Of a DNA stretch of 64,000 nt, positions 56,897-64,000 are shown one piece after another. The stretch's first letter is position 1; every line of letters starts with the position of its first letter. Origin of the DNA: Agarilytica rhodophyticola (GTDB taxonomy: Bacteria > Pseudomonadota > Gammaproteobacteria > Pseudomonadales > Cellvibrionaceae); NCBI RefSeq assembly GCF_002157225.2, contig NZ_CP020038.1:124001-188000 (forward strand), in the 5' to 3' direction. The position numbers and the translations under genes are program-made. Under the pieces are notes generated by a model, which had not been told where the DNA came from, made no database searches, and was given only the letters and a program-made list of their open reading frames with translations.

Positions 56897-57972
56897 GCTA
56901 TGATTCTCATCAAGTTTTTAATTGATCTAGTTGTTTTATAAGTTTGAATATTTTTTGACATCTTCAACAAGGAATCGTCTGGAAATCCCTGATTCTTCCA
57001 CTCATCATACTCCATACCAAAACCCATTTTTTTCCAAAGTTGAGCATTGGCCTCTTCGTGGTCACCAAATCGATCCAGAAATAAAATAGGTGTATTTGCT
57101 GAGAATGAGTCGATTAGTGTTCCTCCACCGGGTTTACTAACGATGGCTTTACTTTTTTTAACAAGCTCATATAAATCTGAAATTTTTTGATAGCTATTAG
57201 AAATTTTAGGAGCATTTTCTGATACTGGTATTAATCTAGGAAAACAAATATCAAAGCTATTAAAGTGACTTCCTGGCCTCCAAGAAGGATCTTGACATAA
57301 ATATTCGGTATTACTTCCAGTTTTTATGTCGTCCTCGAAATAAGTTAAGCAATAAATATGTTTATCCAGTTGGTCTAAGTCTTTAATTGTTTTTTGATAA
57401 GTACCAATACCCCAACCCCCTCCATGCACAATAATACTATTGCTCTTTTCTTCCAGATATTCATCGGATTTAATGTTAATAAAATAGTTTACTTCTTCCC
57501 TGTCAATAGAAAATAATTCATACCTGGAAACAGGGAATTTGGGAGACTCTGATTTCCAAGATTGAGCTTCAATCGCATCTAAAATAATTGTATTACATGA
57601 GAATTTTTTTTGTTTATAAAAATAGTTTAATACTGGTGTCCAAAAACCAGAAAAAACTAAAAATTTATTAATCCCTGATTTATACCATAGTCCAAGCAAA
57701 TCATTTGTTATGCTTTGATCAACTTTGCTACTATTATTTTGAACAGATATCTTCTGCCCCATTAACGCTATTTTAAAATTTGAGTGGTATAGTTTTTTGA
57801 CTTCTTGTATATTTTTTTGAAGATTTTCACCATACAAATCTTCGTATACAAAGAAAAACACATTGCTTTCACCATATTCATCTACTAACTGGTGATATAG
57901 TGTCAATGCTGGCACATAAACACCCAAAGTTGTAGCAGAAGCTAATATTGCTATCCTATGGTTACTTGTCAT
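56893..57972 (-). CDS. Glycosyltransferase of the MurG/GT28-like (GT-B) type
   Basis: 359 residues. The C-terminal half has the nucleotide-sugar site typical of GT-B enzymes: SKAIVSKPGGGTLIDSFSANTPILFLDRFGDHEEANAQLW. The N-terminal half starts IAILASATTLGVYVPALTLYHQLVDEYG, an acceptor-domain-like Rossmann fold. It probably adds a sugar to the pathway intermediate. Eight bases after the ATP-grasp gene. Confidence 0.75.
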   Translation of the reverse strand: MTSNHRIAILASATTLGVYVPALTLYHQLVDEYGESNVFFFVYEDLYGENLQKNIQEVKKLYHSNFKIALMGQKISVQNNSSKVDQSITNDLLGLWYKSGINKFLVFSGFWTPVLNYFYKQKKFSCNTIILDAIEAQSWKSESPKFPVSRYELFSIDREEVNYFINIKSDEYLEEKSNSIIVHGGGWGIGTYQKTIKDLDQLDKHIYCLTYFEDDIKTGSNTEYLCQDPSWRPGSHFNSFDICFPRLIPVSENAPKISNSYQKISDLYELVKKSKAIVSKPGGGTLIDSFSANTPILFLDRFGDHEEANAQLWKKMGFGMEYDEWKNQGFPDDSLLKMSKNIQTYKTTRSIKNLMRIIA

Positions 57973-57979
57973 ATTTATC

Positions 57980-59302
57980 TCAATCGAAAACTTCTATTTT
58001 GGCATTCAACAAGCATTCTTTTAATTTTTTAAATAACTGCTCAATGTTTTTTGAGCATAAATACATATATATTCTGCCTGTATAGAACTGCTTATTTCTG
58101 TCAGAGCTATATTTATTAATTTCTAGTGTGTTACATGAAATTATAGCAACACCCTCGTTACCAACTTTTGATAACAATAATCTGCTGTTATCTAGTATTT
58201 CCATAATGCAATTAAACCCGAAGTTTAAATTTAATTTAATATTAAGCCCAATCATTTGGCCAAATAAATCATCTCTCAATAATTTTTCCCCTAAATGATA
58301 ATTCAATAAACTCATAGATTTACGGCAATTGATTTCAACAATAGGCATTAGTGTGTTATCGGCTAACATCATTGAATCTACACAAACATCTCCAAAATAC
58401 CCATCATTAAATAAAGCCTGAGCTATTTTATTTATGACAGAATAGTATCCTTTAGATTCGAGTAAGGCTTTACTTTCTGAATCCATCTCTTTGCTTCCTA
58501 AGTAAGAGAATTGACTGTTTAGTAGCGTATTAGTCGAAATAACAGTAAGATCTCCATTTTTTTCAATTCTAAATTGACAACAAAAATCATATTTCTTATC
58601 AAGCAAGGGCTCTATCAAGAAAAATGTTTTTTTGCCATTTTTTTCTTGTTTTTTTAAATGTCGACAAAGGGCATTCAACATAACAGGAGAATCAACTAAA
58701 AGATTACCTTTTCCTGAAACACCAAAAAAATCTTTAACTAAAAATTTATTTTTTAATAGGAGTTGGTCGCCTTCCTTTAGTAGCTGGTCAGCAGAATATA
58801 CAATGCAACCTATATTGTTATTTGCATTTATCTTTGACCTAAGTTCATAGGAATACTTTTTAGAGTTTACCTCTTGTACTATCTTAAAGTCTGGTATATG
58901 AGCGACTAAATCTAAGCTTTTATTAAATTTTTCAGTACCTGGTAATATACAAAACGGATCAAGGCTATAGTTTTTACCTGATAGCTCAGCTTTAAGATCT
59001 TGATCAATAGCAGCAATTTCAAATATATCTTGTTGATAAAGTTCCTGACTTATTTCTTCTGTATCTACCAAGTGTCGAGTATTGAAAAAAAAACCTAATT
59101 TTTTTAGATATTCTTGTAAGTCTCTTGAAAAAGGTAAAAGTGTTAACAAAAGATCATTAGAAGATGAAGTAAATACCCATTGAAGCTCATCCATCGCTAA
59201 TACTGAATTATTGGCACTGGATTTAGAAAAACTAGGCAATAGTGTCTGATTCGGAGCATTTAAAAAACGTTCAAAATCAAATGCTCCTATTTGGACTTTC
59301 AT
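57980..59302 (-). CDS. ATP-grasp-type ligase of unknown substrate
   Basis: 440 residues. The ATP-grasp core can be seen: QLLLKNKFLVKDFFGVSGKGNLLV (lysine and glycine loop), FFLIEPLLDKKYDFCCQFRI, YFGDVCVDSMM and the metal-binding PIVEINCRKSMSLLNYHLG (E-x-N-x-R). These enzymes join a carboxylate to an amine or thiol through an acyl phosphate. Lying directly after a carrier-protein gene, it could load that carrier or form an amide. Very AT-rich. Nothing more specific can be said. Confidence 0.75.
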   Translation of the reverse strand: MKVQIGAFDFERFLNAPNQTLLPSFSKSSANNSVLAMDELQWVFTSSSNDLLLTLLPFSRDLQEYLKKLGFFFNTRHLVDTEEISQELYQQDIFEIAAIDQDLKAELSGKNYSLDPFCILPGTEKFNKSLDLVAHIPDFKIVQEVNSKKYSYELRSKINANNNIGCIVYSADQLLKEGDQLLLKNKFLVKDFFGVSGKGNLLVDSPVMLNALCRHLKKQEKNGKKTFFLIEPLLDKKYDFCCQFRIEKNGDLTVISTNTLLNSQFSYLGSKEMDSESKALLESKGYYSVINKIAQALFNDGYFGDVCVDSMMLADNTLMPIVEINCRKSMSLLNYHLGEKLLRDDLFGQMIGLNIKLNLNFGFNCIMEILDNSRLLLSKVGNEGVAIISCNTLEINKYSSDRNKQFYTGRIYMYLCSKNIEQLFKKLKECLLNAKIEVFD

Positions 59303-59320
59303 TTATATTGACACTCGGAT

Positions 59321-59572
59321 CTAAATTATATTAACAACGGTAGGCGTACTACCTTCTAAGTAAGCTACTAATTTCGATAGAGACGATAAATATTCATATT
59401 GAAAGCTATCAAAATCAACTTCCATATCAAATTCTTCTTCAATTTTAAACATCAACGATACAACATCTAATGATCCCAATCCTATATCATCTAAAAGGTT
59501 GGCTTCGTCATCAATATTATTAACATCAATCTTTTTTATTTCTGCAATAATTGCTTTTAGTTTTTCTTTCAT
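59321..59572 (-). CDS. Acyl carrier protein (first gene of the biosynthetic island)
   Basis: 83 residues. S34 in GLGSLDVVSL is the phosphopantetheine attachment site; DDEANLLDDIGLGS and MFKIEEEFDMEVDFDSF are typical ACP helices. It differs from the AcpXL-like carrier of the same operon, so the pathway has two dedicated carriers. No phosphopantetheinyl transferase or malonyl transferase is in the window. Confidence 0.9.
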   Translation of the reverse strand: MKEKLKAIIAEIKKIDVNNIDDEANLLDDIGLGSLDVVSLMFKIEEEFDMEVDFDSFQYEYLSSLSKLVAYLEGSTPTVVNII

Positions 59573-60521
59573 TTTGATTAGGCCGATTAATCTAAAAATT
59601 GTTCACAATAAAAAATAAAAAGTAGAAAACATAAAATTAAAAGCTACCCTTTATTTTATGTTTGATCTTCGTATCTGGCTTTTTTATTAGAAGCGATTGA
59701 TTAATTTAGGGTTATTTCACTAAATTAATACTCATATTTAAGTGTGAGAGTATTACAAGAATTTGAAGATTTATACTTATCAAAGTCATTAACGTGTTTT
59801 TGTCTAAATGGCGTCAATAACTAAAGTGTTCGTAAATGAAAAATAAATATATAAAAGATACCAGGTATCATAAAAAAGTAAGCCATAGCGTTAGCACTGG
59901 AACAGGGTTATATCCCATAAATAACCTACCGAACCAACAACTTAATTCTCTAGTAATTATAGAAATGTGGATACTTTCACTGATAGAGAAACTATTTAAG
60001 ATTTATTTTAATTTGAAGTTATAACTCTATTTTGAGACCTAAACGTCGAGTTATTGGATATTATTGGTAAGACCGCATTGGTTCGAATAACAAGTTTTTC
60101 TGTAAAGAGTATATGAGCCATTTTACTTATGGCGATAAAAAGGAATATAAATTCTGGGAATACAAAGTGATGATTATGCTCTAGCTATGAAAAAATTTAT
60201 TAAACAAAATTCTTATGACTCTTATCCAAGTGCGAAGATAGCAGTCTATTAGACAATGGTGAGTGGTAATTTCATAGTTTTTAATGAAACTATAGGCTTA
60301 TTTAATTCCCTAAGATTTTCCTTTGTAATCAATGCTAGTGATTTCGCCCCACTGAATATTCAGTGGGTTTCAAATCATAGCAACTAAAGATACTGCAAGC
60401 CCTTTATAATTTTAAAGGCATCCACCATAGTTTAAAGGCGTTGCCTTATTTGGCTAAAGACAGTCTCAGAATAGTTGCTATGTTTTACTTGTCGAACACA
60501 TGTTAACTACTGGCTCCAGTG
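59573..60521. promoter_or_regulatory. Gene-free region upstream of the biosynthetic island
   Basis: About 950 very AT-rich bases. It must hold the promoter of the 14-gene minus-strand island. I see no supported gene; a 62-codon plus-strand frame at 59836 has no ribosome binding site. It includes the palindrome at 60348-60367 and the hairpin at 60502-60526. Confidence 0.4.
60348..60367. repeat. Perfect 20-base palindrome
   Basis: CCCACTGAAT followed by its exact complement ATTCAGTGGG, then TTTC. A hairpin with no unpaired loop needs some opening, so it may be a protein-binding palindrome or a weak terminator on the plus strand. Confidence 0.6.
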
Positions 60522-60526
60522 TTAAC
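60502..60526 (-). terminator. Hairpin at the stop codon of the repeat-containing protein
   Basis: GTTAAC-(T)-ACTG / CAGT-GTTAAC forms a stem of ten to eleven pairs with one bulge, overlapping the stop codon at 60522. No clear T run, so the call is weak. Confidence 0.35.
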
Positions 60527-62177
60527 TGTTTTGGGTACTATCTCCACCTATTCTTGACTGATTGACCAGTGCTTGCATAAGCTGGGGATTACCGCTCACT
60601 GATTGATTCTGTAATTGCGACATCATGCTAGAATTATGCATGAATGTACTTAAAAGGCTCGGATCTTTGACCAGCATTTCCATAAGCTGAGGATTTTGCG
60701 TTAATTGCAACAGATTATTGATTTGCTGATTCTTGTTGCCTGCCATCATTGGATTCTGCTGTCTTATTGAATTCTGCTTGGCAGCTTGCATTGATTTATA
60801 GATTTCTTTTTTTCCCATTAGGGCACCTGCAATAGCACGCCCCATTTGTCCAAGAGCTTTATCGCCACCTAGTTTGTTTACAAGTTTTTCTGGTATAAGC
60901 CCTTTCTCCATAAAGCCCTGTAGCTGGCCTGTGACAGATTTACTAACCTGATCATGTACGTCATCTATTTTTGTCAATATACTTGCTAAATCATCTTTAG
61001 AAAACTGTTCTGGAGAGAGTATATATAACATTAAGTCTTTTTTGAGATCCTTAAGACTCTCCTTAGTTTCTGATTTAATTTGTGATCTAGCCTCTATGAG
61101 GGAGCTAGCAAACTTTTCAAATCTGCCTTTTTTACTCCCTCCTTCATCTGCAGTCGTTTCGGAATCCGAAGCCAGCTCCTTAATTCCTGAATTTAAGTTA
61201 GGTAGATTCTTTTCTAGGAATTTACCAATTCCTTTTGTGAGTCTACTCAGTAGACCTTTCTTTTTGGTAGATTGGGCTTCGTTTGGTTCTTGTGTTGCAG
61301 ATGTCTCTGTTGCTTGTGTTTCTTCTGTCGCTGCGGTATCACTTACAACTGGTGTCGGCTGAATGTTTGATGCTGTTGGTGGTGCAGTTTCTGCAGGCGT
61401 ATCTACCTTAGCATTCTTGGCAGCAGGTGAGTCGGTGATCTGACTGTCATATTCTCTAGGGCGTTTTGAACCCGTTAGCTGAGTAGTAGGTGTTTCATCC
61501 TGGGGCGGTCTGGTAATCGCGTCAGGGTTTTCAGAAATGGGAGGCCCAGCTTCGCGCCCCATTGCTGTATTAGGCTTTTTGGTAGCAGGTGAATCAGTGA
61601 TCTGACTGTCATCTTCTCTAAGGCGTTTTGAACCCGTTAGCTGAGTAGAAGGTGTTTCGTCCTGGGCTGGTCGAGTTGTGGCGCTGGGATTTTCTGAAAT
61701 GGGAGGCCCATCTTGCCTGCGTCCTGCAGGTTGAGTATCCTCAGAAGCAGAAGGGCTCTCGGTGCTTGAAGCAGAGGTATCAGCCAATACGCTTAAACGC
61801 GTTGCAAATTTGGCCGCTCCTTCCGCTGCTTTGTCTGCAAAGCTAGAGGCTTTGTCCGCAAATTTTGCAGCTTGCGCAGTGCTTCTTGCAACTTTCAGCA
61901 TAATATCTGATGTGGACGGATCGTCCGGATGACTGAGAGACGCAGTTTTTACATTTGCTATTGTTACTCTATCTGCTGCTTGTGCAACTTTACCTGAAGC
62001 CTCAGAAGCTTTTGCTGCTAAGCTTGCAACGTTCATCATCATATTAGCTGCCGCATTACCCATCATAGGGGCTTTGGAACTTGCTTGTTTGAAAAGCTTA
62101 CTAGCGGTGCTGCCGGCACTCCTAAGCATGTGTTGCACCGATTGCATATTAACTTGAGAAGAAACCGAAGCTACCAT
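60522..62177 (-). CDS. Effector-like protein with duplicated basic 54-residue unit
   Basis: 551 residues, no signal peptide. Residues 1-135 are Ala/Lys/Ser-rich and helical (ASLAAKASEASGKVAQAADR, AAKFADKASSFADKAAEGAAKFA). Residues 157-204 and 211-254 are two copies of a unit starting GPPISENP and including TQLTGSKR.RE.DSQITDSPA. Copy one also has KKP, giving KR-x(15)-KK, close to a bipartite nuclear localisation signal. Residues 310-460 are helical and charged, with a GLLSRLTKGIGKFLEKNLP amphipathic stretch. The C-terminus is Gln/Asn/Met-rich (NPQLMEMLVKDPSLLSTFM). No family recognised. The composition and repeats look like a secreted effector acting in a eukaryote, but no secretion system is in the window. 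Confidence 0.7.
   Translation of the reverse strand: MVASVSSQVNMQSVQHMLRSAGSTASKLFKQASSKAPMMGNAAANMMMNVASLAAKASEASGKVAQAADRVTIANVKTASLSHPDDPSTSDIMLKVARSTAQAAKFADKASSFADKAAEGAAKFATRLSVLADTSASSTESPSASEDTQPAGRRQDGPPISENPSATTRPAQDETPSTQLTGSKRLREDDSQITDSPATKKPNTAMGREAGPPISENPDAITRPPQDETPTTQLTGSKRPREYDSQITDSPAAKNAKVDTPAETAPPTASNIQPTPVVSDTAATEETQATETSATQEPNEAQSTKKKGLLSRLTKGIGKFLEKNLPNLNSGIKELASDSETTADEGGSKKGRFEKFASSLIEARSQIKSETKESLKDLKKDLMLYILSPEQFSKDDLASILTKIDDVHDQVSKSVTGQLQGFMEKGLIPEKLVNKLGGDKALGQMGRAIAGALMGKKEIYKSMQAAKQNSIRQQNPMMAGNKNQQINNLLQLTQNPQLMEMLVKDPSLLSTFMHNSSMMSQLQNQSVSGNPQLMQALVNQSRIGGDSTQNS
61416..61709 (-). repeat. Tandem 162-base direct repeat inside the effector-like gene
   Basis: Two units (about 61566-61709 and 61416-61547) are offset by exactly 162 bases and nearly identical over long stretches, for example around the GSKR and DSQITDS codons. 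The low divergence, including at third positions, indicates a recent in-frame duplication. Confidence 0.85.
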
Positions 62178-62404
62178 AGCTGGATATTACCTTTAGTTAT
62201 TAGTTTATATAAAATGATGTTTATCGAATTGTTTTTTTCTTTTTTTTTGCCCTCACCTGGTGAGGCTAACAATTTCACTTGGGATATCTATAACCTTAAG
62301 TAGTGTTTTCGTCCGAATAGTTCTTTTTTATTGTAATCTACTTTCGCTTTTCCAAAGTATCTTTCGATATGAAAGTTTTTGTCTTGTATAAAACAATTTG
62401 AATT

Positions 62405-62581
62405 ATGGCAAAGCGCTTTACACAAGTAAGAATAGACGAATTAGTCAGGCTTTTAGGTGAGAAAGGTGGACTGAGTGTTGATTTTCTCACACAACACTTC
62501 GAAACTTCAGACGTTACGATTCGAAAGGGTTTGGCTGAGCTTGAAGCCAATGGTTTGCTGACGATGACTATAATCTATTGA
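62405..62581 (+). pseudogene. Truncated DeoR-type regulator (HTH only)
   Basis: 58 codons. It reads AKRFTQVRIDELVRLLGEKGGLSVDFLTQHF, then the recognition helix SDVTIRKGLAELEANGLL, which is a DeoR-family helix-turn-helix. The frame then ends in TMTIIY and a stop where the wing and the sugar-binding domain should follow. The remaining DeoR part is missing; the convergent gene 62568-63887 begins to overlap here (14 bases). It is a remnant, or a short HTH-only protein. Confidence 0.6.
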
Positions 62582-63887
62582 ATATAGATTTATCCGTTAT
62601 CATTTTATCTTTGTCTAGTTTGTTGCGTCGAAGTATTACTCTTTCTATAACGCAACTGGCTGTATTATAGGACTCAGCACTTGGATGTTTAGAAATCCAC
62701 TTCCTATCCGCAAATAATTTCATTAATTCATCTAATGTTATGGTTTGACCTTCAAATGAAAACGTCGTGTCTTTCTCTGATTCAAAAAGTTCTTTTAAGG
62801 TTTCAACTCTGCTTTCGTTCCAGTATCTATTAGGAGTATCTGCACTTCCTTTGAGTTGTTTTTTTATTATTCGCTCATTCAATACAGAGTTATTATGGCC
62901 ATTTTCAACTAACTCAAGGTCTAATCCCATCAGCATATCTTCGCCGCCTGTAATCATGTATGCAGGATAAATCCCGTCGCTTAAGCGTCCTCGGAATGGA
63001 GATTCGATAGAGACGAATTGCTGTGCCGGTGAGTTAAAGTCTGAGGCCGTTGGGGCTTCTAATTCGCTAAAAGGACTTGGTACTTCCTGCCTTGTTGGAT
63101 AGCCTACACCATATCCAGCGATTACTTTTTTTCCATCATTATGAATGCGGCTAATGTTTGATTTGATTTCTGGTCTTGTATGTCTGGTTCCTTCTGTCTG
63201 AACAACATCTTGATCCATCATTAAAACCCTATCTGGCTTATATGGCAGAGAGTCCGCAAAAGATAATGCAGCAGCGCGAGAAGCGCCAAAACCTGTTAGT
63301 TTACCTCCATCCCATCCAACCAAGTGCAAGTTCTTATTCTGAGTCATAAGAGTATTCAGTTCAGAATGGTAAGTTTCATAATCCTCTTTATGAACCATAA
63401 TATATACTGGCTCTCCTCGCATATTCTTTGGGTGAAATGCCAAACTATAATTACGGCTCATTTCATTAGCTAATTTCTTAGCACTCCCCCCACTAATAAC
63501 TATTGCTGGTGTGTTTTTTTTATGGTATCGACCTTCAATATCATTGGGGTCTCTTATAAAGGAAAGCCAACTAGATCCATTTTTACCATTTGAAGCAAGC
63601 GTTCTGGATATGCTAATTCTATTCTCCTCCACTTTCTGCATAGCTTCGAGTTGTTTAGGGTCTTTACTAACTTTTACTGGGGAGTATTTACGAGAAGGTC
63701 TAGTGTCTTTATCCAACCACGATGCTGAAACCTTTATTTCTATAGGGGTGAGACTGCAAGGCATAGCCTTGACAGACTGTATTTTCTGAGCGAGAGCATT
63801 TCTCCCGTCTACGTGTTTTGTGCCTGTATCGCTAGCCTGTATTAATGATGGAGAAGAGTTAGATCTGACTAAATTCAAGGGTCTCAT
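62568..63887 (-). CDS. Effector-like protein with GT-A glycosyltransferase-like motifs
   Basis: 439 residues, no signal peptide. N-terminal ~100 residues are Ser/Lys-rich and disordered. Then AIVISGGSAKKLANEM, VYIMVHKEDYETYH, GFGASRAAALSFADSLPYKPDRVLMMDQDV: the D225-Q-D227 motif after four hydrophobic residues matches a GT-A DxD nucleotide-sugar/metal site. YMITGGEDMLMGLDL (GGED at 314-317) resembles the later GT-A acidic motif. So a glycosyltransferase fold is likely; the target is unknown. The disordered leader and its neighbour at 60.5 kb suggest an effector (inference). I see no strong ribosome binding site at 63887. Confidence 0.68.
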   Translation of the reverse strand: MRPLNLVRSNSSPSLIQASDTGTKHVDGRNALAQKIQSVKAMPCSLTPIEIKVSASWLDKDTRPSRKYSPVKVSKDPKQLEAMQKVEENRISISRTLASNGKNGSSWLSFIRDPNDIEGRYHKKNTPAIVISGGSAKKLANEMSRNYSLAFHPKNMRGEPVYIMVHKEDYETYHSELNTLMTQNKNLHLVGWDGGKLTGFGASRAAALSFADSLPYKPDRVLMMDQDVVQTEGTRHTRPEIKSNISRIHNDGKKVIAGYGVGYPTRQEVPSPFSELEAPTASDFNSPAQQFVSIESPFRGRLSDGIYPAYMITGGEDMLMGLDLELVENGHNNSVLNERIIKKQLKGSADTPNRYWNESRVETLKELFESEKDTTFSFEGQTITLDELMKLFADRKWISKHPSAESYNTASCVIERVILRRNKLDKDKMITDKSIFNRL

Positions 63888-64000
63888 ATATTACATGCCA
63901 AATTCGTTTTCTATGTAGAAAAGCCCACGACACTTCCAATGTCTAGCGCTATAGAATAATCCCGATATTGGTTGTAGCCTTTTCCATTACAGGCGAAATT
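63888..64000. other. Window end, no gene seen
   Basis: 113 bases upstream of the GT-A-like gene; probably its promoter region. No reading frame or repeat is supported. Confidence 0.3.

Noticed and set aside
59836-60024. 62-codon plus-strand frame considered as a precursor peptide for the radical SAM enzymes
   Set aside because: It points away from the island, has no ribosome binding site, and lacks a leader/core-like layout.

Overview
The window reads as chromosomal DNA of a Gram-negative gammaproteobacterium, most likely a free-living or host-associated marine one. This rests on the F1Fo ATP synthase operon order atpIBEFHAGDC followed by glmU, a long TonB-dependent receptor with a C-terminal aromatic residue, lipobox proteins, and ubiquinone-type (Coq7) metabolism. 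The lineage is inference: a Cellvibrionales-like bacterium fits, but no rRNA or tRNA gene is present to test it.

Layout. 1-5.5 kb: a 5-oxoprolinase/hydantoinase gene cut by the window edge, a TonB receptor and a divergent MarR-like regulator. 5.9-14.0 kb: a seven-gene plus-strand operon for a form I aerobic CO dehydrogenase (coxM-S-L-D-E, an XdhC-like gene and a MobA-like nucleotidyltransferase). Its large subunit carries the form I motif AYRCSFR and is fused at its C-terminus to a CoxG-like membrane-recruitment domain. 14.3-21.5 kb: loosely spaced small genes (secreted proteins, a possible immunity-type protein, GNAT, Dabb, lipoprotein, SDR, LysR, VOC, a Coq7-like gene without a standard start codon). 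21.7 kb: a PAS-LytTR protein that matches the CO sensor RcoM, with its haem-ligand residues. 23-27 kb: a Ser/Thr kinase, a frameshifted small secreted-protein gene, a metalloprotease-like lipoprotein and a MITE-like element. 27.8-36.6 kb: the ATP synthase operon and glmU. 36.8-46.4 kb: orphan proteins, a secreted subtilase, a nucleoside-recognition (SpmA/SpmB-like) membrane protein, a LysR/DoxX pair and a GH42 beta-galactosidase.

46.7-59.6 kb (all minus strand, AT-rich, many overlapping genes) is a 14-gene biosynthetic island. Its downstream half (ACP, FabZ, degenerate KS, active KS, SDR, alcohol dehydrogenase) mirrors the rhizobial acpXL-fabZ-fabF2-fabF1-adh very-long-chain fatty acid module. 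Its upstream half holds a second ACP, an ATP-grasp ligase, a glycosyltransferase, two radical SAM/SPASM proteins, a Gfo/Idh/MocA oxidoreductase, a hydrolase with a cysteine in the nucleophile position, and a thioester-reductase-like SDR. I do not recognise the combination as a described pathway; the product is probably a modified, possibly glycosylated lipid (inference).

60.5-63.9 kb holds two effector-like proteins. One has a recently duplicated 54-residue unit carrying basic clusters that resemble nuclear localisation signals; the other has GT-A glycosyltransferase-like motifs and lies against a truncated DeoR-type regulator.

The two strongest stories are (1) a CO-oxidation locus with a CoxL-CoxG fusion and a linked RcoM sensor, which together predict CO oxidation coupled to the quinone pool, and (2) the AcpXL-type fatty acid/radical SAM island.
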